Positions 25,806 through 34,197 of a stretch of DNA of 64,000 nt are shown piece after piece (the first letter of the stretch is position 1; each line of letters starts with the position of its first letter). The notes under the pieces were generated by a model. It ran no database searches. It saw nothing but the letters and a program-made list of their open reading frames with translations, and was not told the DNA's origin. Source of the DNA: Neisseria macacae ATCC 33926 (GTDB lineage: Bacteria; Pseudomonadota; Gammaproteobacteria; Burkholderiales; Neisseriaceae); the NCBI RefSeq assembly GCF_022749495.1, contig NZ_CP094241.1:1-64000 (forward strand), in the 5' to 3' direction. The position numbers and the translations under genes are program-made.

Positions 25806-26912
25806 TTACAGCCCGTGATCTTCGGGAGGTTCGGGAGGGCGTGGCGACCAGTAAACCTCTTCTTTTTTGACGATGCCGCGTTTGAGGATATCAGCGGCAA
25901 GAGCAGCGGTGTCGGGTGGATTTTGGTAGAACGCCGCGTCTTCTTTGCTCATTGCGGAGTAGATGCCTTTCCAGTTGGTTTTGGCAGGCGGCAGGGGCAG
26001 GACTTCGTCTAGGCGCGGGAAGGTGTAGAAAATATTGCCGCTGGTAGTATCCGTACCTTGAAGTGCTACATATAGTTCATGATAGGCTGCTATTCGAACG
26101 GGGTCGGCAGGGATAGCGGAAAATTCCTGCATAAAACCTTTTGACTCCCCAAAAACGTCCGTCAATAGTAACGCGGATTCTCCCCCTTTTTCACCTCCGT
26201 ACCGTACGGCATTGTGCATCAGTAACAGGGATTCATTTAATTTTCCGTCAATCCACTTGAAAGTAGATAACTCGTCCATTGCCGCTGAAAACCCCTGCTT
26301 GGCAGCACACTCAAGCAACACTCGAGCGGTTTTTGAATCTTTGAGCTTTATATTGTAAATCCGTGCCAATTCATACTGCGCCAACGGGACACCCAATTCC
26401 ACCGCCTTCTGCAGGTAGGCAAGGCCGAGTTTCGGGTCGTAATAACCTGCATGACCGTCATACAAGGAGTCAAACAGCCAGTAGTATGCTATTGCCCAAT
26501 CCTTCTCCAAGCCATAATGCAACCATTTGCGGGCGCGGTCAGGACGTTGGTCAAACAAATCCCCCATCGCACCTTGGGTGCCGGTGTAGAGCAGATAGAG
26601 ATTGTTGATGGCACGGTAATGTCCGCGACTTGCCGCCGCTTCGTACAGAATCACCATATCCTGCAACTCTTGCGCGGTTCTGCGCCACTTTTGGGCATGA
26701 AGTAAGGTTGCCGCCCGATACCATTGCTCGGCTTCGGCATCAGTGTCGGACGGCGGCGTCCAAGTAGCGCAGGTGTATTGGGTGCGGTTGGGATCGAATG
26801 CTTTGGGTGCGGGATGGGTGCGGGTGTAATCGCGGTCGGGCATGCTGGGAGATGCCGAACCGCAGGAAACCAGCAGGGGGATAAGTATGGCGATGAAAGT
26901 GAGTTTTTTCAT
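25806..26912 (-). CDS. Sel1-repeat lipoprotein, paralogue 1 of 3
   Basis: A 368-residue protein with signal peptide MKKLTFIAILIPLLVSCGS and lipobox LVSC (Cys17). First gene of the tandem set and the most divergent in the middle (GTQGAMGDLFDQRPDRARKW, LFDSLYDGHAGYYDPKLG). It keeps the same Sel1 framework and the same C-terminus as paralogue 2. Roles of Sel1 lipoproteins range from envelope homeostasis to host interaction; none can be assigned from sequence. Confidence 0.82.
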   Translation of the reverse strand: MKKLTFIAILIPLLVSCGSASPSMPDRDYTRTHPAPKAFDPNRTQYTCATWTPPSDTDAEAEQWYRAATLLHAQKWRRTAQELQDMVILYEAAASRGHYRAINNLYLLYTGTQGAMGDLFDQRPDRARKWLHYGLEKDWAIAYYWLFDSLYDGHAGYYDPKLGLAYLQKAVELGVPLAQYELARIYNIKLKDSKTARVLLECAAKQGFSAAMDELSTFKWIDGKLNESLLLMHNAVRYGGEKGGESALLLTDVFGESKGFMQEFSAIPADPVRIAAYHELYVALQGTDTTSGNIFYTFPRLDEVLPLPPAKTNWKGIYSAMSKEDAAFYQNPPDTAALAADILKRGIVKKEEVYWSPRPPEPPEDHGL

Positions 26913-26937
26913 GGTATGTGTTGATTGTGTTTGTGTT

Positions 26938-26977
26938 GAGGTCGTCTGAAAACGGATTTCGGATTTCAGACGACCTC
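26938..26977 (-). terminator. DUS-pair terminator after dinG
   Basis: GAGGTCGTCTGAAAAC and GATTTCAGACGACCTC 11 nt past the dinG stop. Confidence 0.75.
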
Positions 26978-26987
26978 TTTATGGGTT

Positions 26988-29138
26988 TCAACCTATCCTT
27001 TTAAACGGCGGCAGGCTGGCTAGTAATTGTTGGCCGTATCGCTGCGTTTTGACGCGGTTGTCGAGAATGGTCACGCGACCGTAGTCTTGTTCGGTGCGGA
27101 TGAGGCGGCCGACGGCTTGGATGAGTTTGATGCCGGCTTCGGGGACGGTGATTTCGATAAAGGGATTGCCGCCGCGCTGTTCTATCCAGCGGTTTTGGGT
27201 TTTTTCGATGGGGTTGTCGGGCATGGCGAAGGGGAGTTTGGCGATGATGACTTGCACGCAGGCGGTGCCGGGCAGGTCGAGTCCTTCGGCGAAGCTGTCG
27301 AGTCCGAAGATGATGCTGGCTTTGCCTTCTTCTATGGCTTGGTGGTGTTTTTGCAGGAGGACGGCTTTGGGTAATTCGCCTTGTACGAGCAAGAGCGGCA
27401 GGTAGTCTTCGGGCAGGCGCAGGGCGACATCCTGCATTTGTTTGCGCGAGGAAAACAGGACGAGCGTGCCGATGGCTTCGGTGGGCGAAATGAGCTTGGG
27501 CAGCCATTCGACAATGGCGGCGGTGTGCGCGGCGGGGTCTTTGGGACTGGCGTGCACGGGCGGGATGTAGAGTTCGCCTTGCGCGTCGAAATCAAACGGG
27601 CTTTCTAGGGCGAGGGTGGTGGTTTCGGGCAGCCATTGCAGTCCGGTTTGGCGCAGGATGAGGTTGAAGCTGCCCAAGGATTGCAGGGTGGCGGAAGTCA
27701 ACACTGCGCCTGCCGCGCGCCGCCACAGGCTGTTGGCGAGGTGGGACGCGCTGCTGATGGGGCTGGCGTTGAAAATGTAGTCGTTTTTGTCGTCGGCGCG
27801 GCGGGTTATCCATTTCGCCAGCGGTTCTTCGCCCTCGAGCGGGACGGTGGAGAGCAAGTCCCATGTGGCGGTAATTTGTTCGATGCGGGCGCGGAATACG
27901 CCGAATTCGGTACTCAGGCGGTCGATTTGCGCGCTGTTTTGGTCTTTGTCGCGGCGGGCGGCGGACAATGCGTCGCTGAGGCTGTTGATGTGTTTGTAGA
28001 GGCTGCGGGCGGCGATGGCGGTGTTGGAAACGGTGGTTTCGAGGCCTTCGGGGATTTTGCCGTCTTCCCACAGCCAAGTCGGTTCGCTATTGGTCCGTCT
28101 GTCGTTTTCAGACGACCCCAAGCCCAAAGACGGCTCTTCGGCGAGGTGGAACTGCCATTCGTGCAGGCTTTCGAGCAGCGCGGAGGTGGCTTCGTCGGCA
28201 AGGTTCGCCAACTCGCCTTTGTCGGTGAGCGTGGCGATTTTGCTGGTAACCTGCGGCAGTTTTTCCAACGCCCACACGGCTTGGTTCCACGAATGCTCGG
28301 CGGCAAACTGGCTGAGTGCTTTCTTGGGCAGGTGGTGCGCTTCGTCGATGCAGTAGAAGCTGTTTTCAGGGTCGGGCAAAATCACGCCGCCGCCCATGCT
28401 GATGTCGACCATCAGCAAATCGTGGTTGGTTACGACGACATCGACGGTTTCCAGCGTGTCGCGGGCAAGGTAAAACGGGCATTCCGGGCGGTTGGGACAG
28501 GCGGTTTTGAGGCAGCCGTAGTTGTCGTTGTTCACTTTCATCCAGATGGTGTCGTCGATTTTTTCCGGCCAAGTGTCGCGGTCGCCGTTGAAACGACGGG
28601 CGAAAAATTCGTCGGCGATGTCGCGCAGCAGCTTCAATTCTTCGGGCTTGGGTTTGCTGTCCCACAACACGGCGGGGGCTTCGAAGCCGAGCAGGTTTTG
28701 CTGGGCGTTGCTTTGCGTGAGTTGGTAGAGTTTGTAGGGGCAGAGATAGCGGCCGCGCCCTTTGGCAAGCGCGAAGGTCAGTTCCAAACCGCTTTTTTCG
28801 ACCAGAAACGGAAGGTCGCGGTCAACCAGCTGCTCCTGCAAAGCAACCGTTGCGCTGCTCACAATCAGCCGCTTGCCGCGCGTCTGCGCCATAATGCCGC
28901 CCGCCAGCAGGTAGGCAAGCGATTTGCCCACGCCGGTCGGCCCTTCGATCACGGCAATGCTCTCGCCCTCGCGCTTGGACGGCTCGCCGCCTTCTTCGCG
29001 CGTCAACGTCCGCGAAAAAGCGTTGGCAACCGCCGCAATCATTTCCCGCTGCGAAGCGCGCGGACGGAAACCGGGCAGGTTTTTGCCGATATTTTGGTAA
29101 TGGTCGCGGATGGCGTTTTTTTCTAAATCGGTGAGCAT
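26988..29138 (-). CDS. dinG: DinG-type ATP-dependent DNA helicase
   Basis: A 716-residue XPD-like superfamily 2 helicase. Walker A is EGPTGVGKS, followed by VSSATVALQEQL. Four cysteines for a 4Fe-4S cluster lie in RGRYLCPYK, GCLKTACPNRPECPFY. Walker B is CIDEAHH (DEAH box), and the C-terminal motifs include LVLFSSRKQMQD, FGLDSFAEGLDLPG and QAVGRLIRTEQD. DinG unwinds R-loops, D-loops and G-quadruplexes and helps resolve replication-transcription conflicts. A DUS-like sequence inside the gene (near 28108) is translated. Confidence 0.92.
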   Translation of the reverse strand: MLTDLEKNAIRDHYQNIGKNLPGFRPRASQREMIAAVANAFSRTLTREEGGEPSKREGESIAVIEGPTGVGKSLAYLLAGGIMAQTRGKRLIVSSATVALQEQLVDRDLPFLVEKSGLELTFALAKGRGRYLCPYKLYQLTQSNAQQNLLGFEAPAVLWDSKPKPEELKLLRDIADEFFARRFNGDRDTWPEKIDDTIWMKVNNDNYGCLKTACPNRPECPFYLARDTLETVDVVVTNHDLLMVDISMGGGVILPDPENSFYCIDEAHHLPKKALSQFAAEHSWNQAVWALEKLPQVTSKIATLTDKGELANLADEATSALLESLHEWQFHLAEEPSLGLGSSENDRRTNSEPTWLWEDGKIPEGLETTVSNTAIAARSLYKHINSLSDALSAARRDKDQNSAQIDRLSTEFGVFRARIEQITATWDLLSTVPLEGEEPLAKWITRRADDKNDYIFNASPISSASHLANSLWRRAAGAVLTSATLQSLGSFNLILRQTGLQWLPETTTLALESPFDFDAQGELYIPPVHASPKDPAAHTAAIVEWLPKLISPTEAIGTLVLFSSRKQMQDVALRLPEDYLPLLLVQGELPKAVLLQKHHQAIEEGKASIIFGLDSFAEGLDLPGTACVQVIIAKLPFAMPDNPIEKTQNRWIEQRGGNPFIEITVPEAGIKLIQAVGRLIRTEQDYGRVTILDNRVKTQRYGQQLLASLPPFKRIG

Positions 29139-29217
29139 CGAGGTCGTCTGAAAAGGTGGATTTGCTTATGAATTGGTTATTTTAGCATTTTTCGCGGACG
29201 GGTTCGGGAGAGATGGG

Positions 29218-29262
29218 AAAGGTCGTCTGAAAAGCATATTTTTGTGTTTTCAGACGACCTTT
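29218..29262. terminator. DUS inverted pair
   Basis: AAAGGTCGTCTGAAAA and TTTTCAGACGACCTTT upstream of dinG. The gap 29139-29610 contains this hairpin plus two dRS3-like repeats and no gene. Confidence 0.65.
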
Positions 29263-29320
29263 GGTAAGGGAGGCTGCATCGGAACGGGAGTTTTGAACCG
29301 TTGTCGTTTCTGTTGCCGTC

Positions 29321-29340
29321 ATTCCCGCGCAGGCGGGAAT
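29321..29340. repeat. dRS3 repeat
   Basis: ATTCCCGCGCAGGCGGGAAT is an exact ATTCCC-N8-GGGAAT dRS3 palindrome, followed by CCATTTTTGAAATTCAGC. dRS3 sites are known integration targets of Neisseria filamentous phage. Confidence 0.8.
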
Positions 29341-29397
29341 CCATTTTTGAAATTCAGCAACTGTTTTTCAAATCAGGGTTTCTCAAGTTTTACGATG

Positions 29398-29445
29398 GAT
29401 TCCTGCCGTAGCCTGTCCTCGCGTAGGCGGGGGCGGGAATGACGG
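29398..29445. repeat. Extended dRS3-like palindrome
   Basis: GGATTCCTGCCGTAGCC...GGCGGGGGCGGGAATGACGG, the same core as 9018-9067 but with the outer flanks exchanged. Confidence 0.65.
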
Positions 29446-29610
29446 AATTTGATGAGATACCGTATTTAAAGTTAAGTATGTTTGCTAGGGAGATGGGCAG
29501 CGGCGGTTTGGGGCGGGTGGGGTCAATTTCTTGGTGCATCGTTGAAATAAAGATAAGGGCGCATGATTGCGCCCCTTCGGTTTTCAGACGATCCCTTAAG
29601 CTTGGCGGGA

Positions 29611-29877
29611 TTAAGCCGTTTTGTTCCGCAACGGCAGTTTGATATGCGGCTTGGCGGGTTTGGGCGCTTCTTTCAAGCCCAGTTCGATTTGCTGCTCTTC
29701 GCTCAACAAATTGCTCCAGTCGCCTTTTTTATACCACTCGCGCCCGTCCAATTCGATGGGGTGCTGGATGCGCTCGCAGCCGTTGCCGCATTGCAAATCG
29801 TCTTCTTTACAATATTTGTCGCAACCCCAGCAGATGCGCTCCGGCGCTTTGGGGAAGATGGGGAATTTTTTTGCCAT
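29611..29877 (-). CDS. DUF3079-type cysteine-rich protein
   Basis: An 88-residue cytoplasmic protein, MAKKFPIFPKAPERICWGCD, with cysteines in ICWGCDKYC and LQCGNGCERIQHP that look like a metal-binding site. The KFP-PERICWGCDKYC-GNG-HP-W pattern matches the DUF3079 family as I remember it. Function unknown. The 3' spacer holds a degraded DUS. It is a single gene between dinG and glmS. Confidence 0.8.
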   Translation of the reverse strand: MAKKFPIFPKAPERICWGCDKYCKEDDLQCGNGCERIQHPIELDGREWYKKGDWSNLLSEEQQIELGLKEAPKPAKPHIKLPLRNKTA

Positions 29878-30246
29878 GGTGTGAAATCCTTGTTTTTATT
29901 TTCATGAAATTATAAATGATTCGATTGCGGCAGCTTGGTTTTTGTACGTCTTTTTACGCTGGACAGTTAAGAAATGTATAAGGTCGTCTGAAATAGCCAG
30001 CCGATTCATGTTATATTTATACAGACAGCATATCAACCTATTCGATAAAACTAATCCGCCATATGGCACTCAAACGGCGGAATGCCTGATATTTGAAACT
30101 ATTTTTAAAGCAATCAATCAGTTGGATTTACTGTTAATTTCTTTAAAATTCAGTATGATATATTTCGCTCTGATATAATGTGCGGGCAAGGCGTACGGAA
30201 GCCGGCGTCTTGTCTTTTTTTCAACTTTAGATACTAAGGAACTTAT
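29878..30246. other. AT-rich spacer before glmS
   Basis: No gene is visible. One DUS occurs near 29980 (AAGGTCGTCTGAAA). The last ~100 bp hold the probable glmS promoter region (TATGATATATTTCGCTC); I see no ribozyme or riboswitch. Confidence 0.5.
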
Positions 30247-32085
30247 ATGTGCGGTATCGTCGGCGCCATCCGCGCCAATCACAATGTAGTCGATTTTCTG
30301 ACCGACGGTCTCAAACGCCTTGAATATCGGGGCTACGATTCGTCGGGTATCGCCGTGAACATGGACGGCAAAATCAAACGCGTGCGCCGTGTCGGCCGCG
30401 TGCAGCTGATGGAAGACGCGGCGCGCGAAAAAGGCGTGTTCGGCCATATCGGCATCGGCCATACCCGCTGGGCGACCCACGGCGGCGTAACCGAACCCAA
30501 CGCCCACCCCCACATCTCCGGCGGCATGATTGCCGTTGTCCACAACGGCATCATCGAAAACTTCGAAGCCGAACGCGAACGCCTCCAATCCTTAGGCTAT
30601 ACCTTCGAATCGCAAACCGACACCGAAGTCATCGCCCACAGCGTCAATCACGAATACACCCAAAACGGCGGCAAACTGTTTGAAGCCGTCCGCGCTGCCA
30701 CCGCCCGTTTCCACGGCGCATATGCCATCGCCGTGATGGCGCAGGACAAACCCGAAGAAATGGTGGTCGCACGCATGGGCTGCCCACTCTTGGTGGCATT
30801 GGGCGACCAAGAAACCTTCATCGCCTCCGACGTGTCCGCCGTCATCGCCTTTACCCGCCGCATCGCCTATTTGGAAGACGGCGACATTGCCCTTCTAAGC
30901 GCAAACGGCATCGACAAACTCATTGACAAAACCGGTGCTGAAACCCAACGCAAAGTCAAAGTATCCGAACTGTCGCTCGCTTCGCTGGAGTTGGGCCCAT
31001 ACAGCCACTTCATGCAAAAAGAAATCCACGAGCAGCCGCGCGCCATCGCCGATACCGCCGAAGTCTTCCTTGACGGCGGCTTCGAACCCGAAAACTTCGG
31101 CGCAAACGCACGCGAAGTGTTCGACGACATCCACAGCATCAAAATCCTCGCCTGCGGCACGTCCTACTACGCCGCGCTGACCGCCAAATACTGGCTCGAA
31201 TCCATCGCCAAAATCCCGACCGACGTCGAAATCGCCAGCGAATACCGCTACCGCGACGTGATTGCCGATCCGAAACAACTGATCATCACCATTTCCCAAT
31301 CCGGCGAAACCTTGGACACGATGGAAGCCCTGAAATACGCGAAATCCTTAGGGCACAAACACAGCCTGTCCATCTGCAACGTCATGGAATCCGCCCTGCC
31401 GCGCGAAAGCGAATTGGTGCTGTACACCCGCGCCGGCGCAGAAATCGGCGTCGCCTCCACCAAAGCGTTCACCACGCAACTGGTTGTATTGTTTGGCTTG
31501 GCGGTGACGCTGGGCAAACAGCGCGGTTTGGTTTCCGCCGAAAAAGCGCGCGAATACGTCGAAGAACTACGCCAACTGCCCGGCAGCATCCAACACGTTC
31601 TCAACCTTGAGCCGCAAATCGCCGCATGGGCGCAAAAATTCGCCAAGAAAAACAGCGCACTGTTTTTAGGCCGCGGCATCCACTTCCCGATTGCCCTCGA
31701 AGGCGCGTTGAAGCTGAAAGAAATCACCTACATCCACGCCGAAGCCTATCCCGCAGGCGAATTGAAACACGGCCCGCTTGCATTGGTGGACGAAAACATG
31801 CCCGTCGTCGTCATCGCGCCGAACGACGGCTTGTTGGACAAAGTCAAAGCCAATATGCAGGAAGTCGGCGCACGCGGCGGCGAACTCTTCGTCTTCGCCG
31901 ACTTGGACAGCAATTTCAACGCCACCGACGGCGTGCACGTCATCCGCGCCCCGCGCCACGTCGGCGTACTCTCGCCGATCGTGCATACCATCCCCGTGCA
32001 GCTCTTGTCCTACCACGCCGCCCTCGCACGCGGCACAGACGTGGACAAACCGCGCAACCTGGCGAAATCGGTTACGGTTGAATAA
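30247..32085 (+). CDS. glmS: GlmS, glucosamine-6-phosphate synthase
   Basis: GlmS converts fructose-6-phosphate and glutamine into glucosamine-6-phosphate, the entry to amino-sugar synthesis. The 612-residue protein starts MCGIVGA, with Cys2 exposed as the N-terminal glutaminase nucleophile. The glutaminase domain includes HTRWATHG, and the two SIS isomerase domains include ACGTSYYAA, SQSGETLDT and VASTKAFTTQL. It ends AKSVTVE as usual. Its terminator downstream is interrupted by an insertion sequence. Confidence 0.97.
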   Translation: MCGIVGAIRANHNVVDFLTDGLKRLEYRGYDSSGIAVNMDGKIKRVRRVGRVQLMEDAAREKGVFGHIGIGHTRWATHGGVTEPNAHPHISGGMIAVVHNGIIENFEAERERLQSLGYTFESQTDTEVIAHSVNHEYTQNGGKLFEAVRAATARFHGAYAIAVMAQDKPEEMVVARMGCPLLVALGDQETFIASDVSAVIAFTRRIAYLEDGDIALLSANGIDKLIDKTGAETQRKVKVSELSLASLELGPYSHFMQKEIHEQPRAIADTAEVFLDGGFEPENFGANAREVFDDIHSIKILACGTSYYAALTAKYWLESIAKIPTDVEIASEYRYRDVIADPKQLIITISQSGETLDTMEALKYAKSLGHKHSLSICNVMESALPRESELVLYTRAGAEIGVASTKAFTTQLVVLFGLAVTLGKQRGLVSAEKAREYVEELRQLPGSIQHVLNLEPQIAAWAQKFAKKNSALFLGRGIHFPIALEGALKLKEITYIHAEAYPAGELKHGPLALVDENMPVVVIAPNDGLLDKVKANMQEVGARGGELFVFADLDSNFNATDGVHVIRAPRHVGVLSPIVHTIPVQLLSYHAALARGTDVDKPRNLAKSVTVE

Positions 32086-32103
32086 AGCCCGATTTGAACG
32101 GTA

Positions 32104-32120
32104 AAAGGTCGTCTGAAAAC
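32104..32120 (+). terminator. Left arm of the glmS terminator, split by an IS
   Basis: AAAAGGTCGTCTGAAAAC is directly followed by the IS end at 32121. The matching arm GTTTTCAGACGACCTTTTTT is at 33384-33403, beyond the IS. Before insertion the two formed a normal DUS hairpin with a short loop. Confidence 0.85.
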
Positions 32121-32160
32121 TGAACTGGCCCCCAAATCTTGGACACTCATAAAAGCCTAT

Positions 32161-33057
32161 TCAGGCGCTCTGTGCAAGCTGGGTTCTGTATGCGACAGGA
32201 CTCAGCTTTTTCAATTTCAAACTGCAACGCTCCCGGTTGTAGTAATCCATATAGTCATCTATCTGCTTCATCAATTCATCTACCGTCAATTCACCTGCGT
32301 TATAGAAACACTCCGTCTTCAACACCGCAAAGAAGCTTTCCATCGGCGCATTGTCCCAACAGTTCGCCTTTCGCGACATGCTTTGAACCATGGAATACTC
32401 CGCAAGCAATTCCCTATATCCCGACGTACGGTACAGCACGCCTTGGTCCGAATGCAGCATCGTTCCTTTAGCAGTCAGACGGGGGGCGGCTTTTTCGAGC
32501 ATTTCCTTCACCATTTCGCTGTCGGCTCTGCGGCTCATGGCGTAGGCGACGATCTCGCGGTTGAACAAGTCCAAGATTGGCGAGAGGTACAGTTTGCCGT
32601 CCTTCCCTTTGAGTTCGGTAACGTCGGTCAGCCATTTTTCGTTGGGCTTTCGGGCTTTGAACCGGCGTTTGAGGAGGTGTTCCGATATTTCGCCCATGGC
32701 GGGATGGCGGTAGGCTTTTTTCGCCCGTATGAGGGCTTTCAGTTCCATCTGCTTCATCAACCGCGCCACTTTTTTGCGGTTCCAACCCAATGCTGCGGCA
32801 ATGCGCCTTTGTCCGTAGCGTCCTTTATGCCGCCGGTAGGTTTCGACAAGGAGGGCTTTGTCGGCTGCTTCGGGATCGGGTCGGTCTTGGTGATGGTAGT
32901 AAAAGCTGCTTTTGGGCAGGTTTGCGATGTGCAGCAGGTATTTGAGCGGGTGTTGCGCCCTCAGTGTTTGGACGGTTTGGCTTTGTCCTTTGCGGTCTGC
33001 TTTTGGCTGAGGGCTTTTAACTCCTTTAGGTAGGCGACCTCTGCGCGCATATAGCAC
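32161..33057 (-). CDS. IS3-family transposase OrfB (DDE catalytic domain)
   Basis: A 298-residue frame that overlaps orfA by 97 nt in the -1 frame, so a fused OrfAB is probably made by programmed -1 frameshifting; A-rich candidates (AAAAGC) occur in the overlap. The rve integrase core has the catalytic Asp in WLTDVTELKG, the second Asp in MLHSDQGVLY and the Glu in NAPMESFFAVLK. It starts within the overlap (MLYARRG), so it may not be translated alone. Confidence 0.9.
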   Translation of the reverse strand: MLYARRGRLPKGVKSPQPKADRKGQSQTVQTLRAQHPLKYLLHIANLPKSSFYYHHQDRPDPEAADKALLVETYRRHKGRYGQRRIAAALGWNRKKVARLMKQMELKALIRAKKAYRHPAMGEISEHLLKRRFKARKPNEKWLTDVTELKGKDGKLYLSPILDLFNREIVAYAMSRRADSEMVKEMLEKAAPRLTAKGTMLHSDQGVLYRTSGYRELLAEYSMVQSMSRKANCWDNAPMESFFAVLKTECFYNAGELTVDELMKQIDDYMDYYNRERCSLKLKKLSPVAYRTQLAQSA

Positions 33058-33311
33058 AACTCTTCGATAAGCTCTGCCTGCGTTTTTTCTTGGTCGGGTT
33101 TATCTGCGATGAAGGGGTTTTTGCGGTGTTGGGGCATGGTTTTGGATTGGGGATGTTCGAGTGCGCCGATACCGCCTTCTTGATAGGCGCGTATCCATCG
33201 TCTCAGGTGGGTTCGGGAAATGCCGTAGTGGTCTGCGGTACGTTGTTGGCTGCGTATATGCAGGTAGTGGAGTACGGCTTGGTATTTGAAGTGTAATGTA
33301 TATTTGCTCAT
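32961..33311 (-). CDS. IS3-family transposase OrfA (DNA-binding)
   Basis: A 116-residue protein starting MSKYTLHFKYQAVLHYL, with a helix-turn-helix (RTADHYGISRTHLRRWIRAY) and a C-terminal coiled coil that includes a heptad region (ELIEELCYMRAEVAYLKELK). I chose the ATG at 33311; a longer frame to 33383 reads out through the IS end. It binds the IS ends and multimerises. Confidence 0.88.
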   Translation of the reverse strand: MSKYTLHFKYQAVLHYLHIRSQQRTADHYGISRTHLRRWIRAYQEGGIGALEHPQSKTMPQHRKNPFIADKPDQEKTQAELIEELCYMRAEVAYLKELKALSQKQTAKDKAKPSKH

Positions 33312-33383
33312 AAAAAAACTGCACCTTGTGAGTTGGAGGGGATGTGTCCAACTTTTGGGGTGCAGTTCAAACTGGATTCCCAA

Positions 33384-33403
33384 GTTTTCAGACGACCTTT
33401 TTT
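33384..33403 (+). terminator. Right arm of the split glmS terminator
   Basis: GTTTTCAGACGACCTTTTTT, the partner of 32104-32120, now 1.25 kb away beyond the IS. Confidence 0.85.
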
Positions 33404-33435
33404 AAATCGACGCGCGCTTTGGATAAACCGAACCC

Positions 33436-33527
33436 GTAGCGTGGGCTTTGCCCGCGAAGTTTGTTATCCGTCAGTCTGAATCGGACAGTTGTCCTCTCAT
33501 CTGTTTCGCGGGTAGAACCTGCGCTAC
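33436..33527. repeat. GTAGCGTGGG inverted-repeat element, 92 bp
   Basis: GTAGCGTGGGCTTTGCCCGCGAAG at the left; CGCGGGTAGAACCTGCGCTAC at the right. Confidence 0.75.
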
Positions 33528-33591
33528 GGTTTGTTTTGAGGGTGTCTTATCTATTTCCTGCTCTGATTAAGAAGCGGGATTTAAGATTGAA

Positions 33592-33639
33592 AAAAGGTCG
33601 TCTGAAAACTTAGGTTTCCCAAGTTTTCAGACGACCTTT
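33592..33639. terminator. DUS inverted pair in the tandem repeat
   Basis: AAAAGGTCGTCTGAAAACTT and AAGTTTTCAGACGACCTTT with loop AGGTTTCCC. Strong stem; no gene ends here, so its role may be uptake only. Confidence 0.65.
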
Positions 33640-33668
33640 CAAAACACGCTATGGATAAGCCGAACCTC

Positions 33669-33760
33669 GTAGCGTGGGCTTTGCCCGCGAAGTCTGTTAT
33701 CCGTCAGTCTGAACCGGGCAGTTGTCCTCGCATCTGTTTCGCGGGTAGAACCCGCGCTAC
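33669..33760. repeat. GTAGCGTGGG inverted-repeat element, 92 bp
   Basis: Second tandem copy: GTAGCGTGGGCTTTGCCCGCGAAG to CGCGGGTAGAACCCGCGCTAC. Confidence 0.75.
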
Positions 33761-33825
33761 GGTTTGTTTTGACGGTATCTTATTCATTTCCTGATCCGAT
33801 TAAGAAGGCAGGTTTGAGATTGAAA

Positions 33826-33869
33826 GAGGTCGTCTGAAAACTTAGGTTTCCCAGTTTTCAGACGACCTT
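33826..33869. terminator. DUS inverted pair in the tandem repeat
   Basis: GAGGTCGTCTGAAAACTT and AGTTTTCAGACGACCTTG; equivalent of 33592-33639 in the next repeat unit. Confidence 0.65.
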
Positions 33870-33959
33870 GATTAATCAAAACACGCTGTGGATAAGCCGA
33901 ACCTCGTAACGTGGGCTTTGCCCGCTGAATATAGTCAATTCAAATCAGCAATGTCCACG

Positions 33960-33988
33960 CCGTCATTCCCGCGCAGGCGGGAATGACG
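33960..33988. repeat. dRS3 repeat in an extended palindrome
   Basis: ATTCCCGCGCAGGCGGGAAT flanked by CCGTC/GACGG on both sides, giving a near-perfect 30-bp palindrome. Confidence 0.8.
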
Positions 33989-34022
33989 GCTGGTGGCGGG
34001 TTCCGTATCAAAAACTAAGCCC

Positions 34023-34106
34023 GTAGCGTGGGTTTTACCCACGAATGAATAGAAATGATTGGATTCTGATGTCTAGGTTGAAAGTCGTGTGCAACGCCCG
34101 CGCTAC
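34023..34106. repeat. GTAGCGTGGG inverted-repeat element, 84 bp
   Basis: GTAGCGTGGGTTTTACCCACGAATG at the left; CAACGCCCGCGCTAC at the right. Its interior (GAATGAATAGAAATGATTGGATTCTGATGT) matches the copy at 41757. Confidence 0.65.
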
Positions 34107-34117
34107 TCTTATTTGAC

Positions 34118-34164
34118 GAAAGGTCGTCTGAAAAACCTGAATCTTGGTTTTCAGACGACCTTTT
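34118..34164 (-). terminator. DUS inverted-pair terminator after purB
   Basis: AAAGGTCGTCTGAAAAACC and GGTTTTCAGACGACCTTTT, 34 nt past the purB stop. Confidence 0.82.
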
Positions 34165-34197
34165 GTTCCGATTCAATCTCAAAGCATTAACACGGTA

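Larger units (their letters stand above)
32121..33369 (-). mobile_element. IS3-family insertion sequence, 1249 bp
   Basis: The ends TGAACTGGCCCCCAAATC and, inverted, TGAACTGCACCCCAAAAG are imperfect terminal repeats that share TTGGACAC further in. The 3-bp direct repeat AAC (32118-32120 and 33370-33372) is a target duplication of the size usual for IS3 elements. It holds two overlapping minus-strand transposase frames. Both frames and both ends are intact, so the element may be active. Confidence 0.9.
33416..33930. repeat. Tandem ~234-bp repeats, two and a partial third
   Basis: The unit starts ACGCTTTGGATAAACCGAACC at 33416, ACGCTATGGATAAGCCGAACC near 33649 and ACGCTGTGGATAAGCCGAACC near 33883. 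Each full unit holds one GTAGCGTGGG element, TTTCCTG-TC-GATTAAGAAG and one DUS hairpin. No gene is visible in 33407-34197. Confidence 0.85.

Noticed and set aside
27636..29126. 496-codon open frame on the plus strand
   Set aside because: Antisense to dinG, which carries all helicase motifs; no recognisable domain in the shadow.
30100..30246. Possible glmS ribozyme or riboswitch
   Set aside because: The leader is AT-rich and lacks the conserved core and pseudoknot pairing expected of the glmS ribozyme, which is a feature of Gram-positive bacteria.
33407..34197. Possible CRISPR array because of regular repeats
   Set aside because: The repeats are ~234 bp long, not 25-40 bp, with no unique spacers; they are composites of known intergenic repeats.
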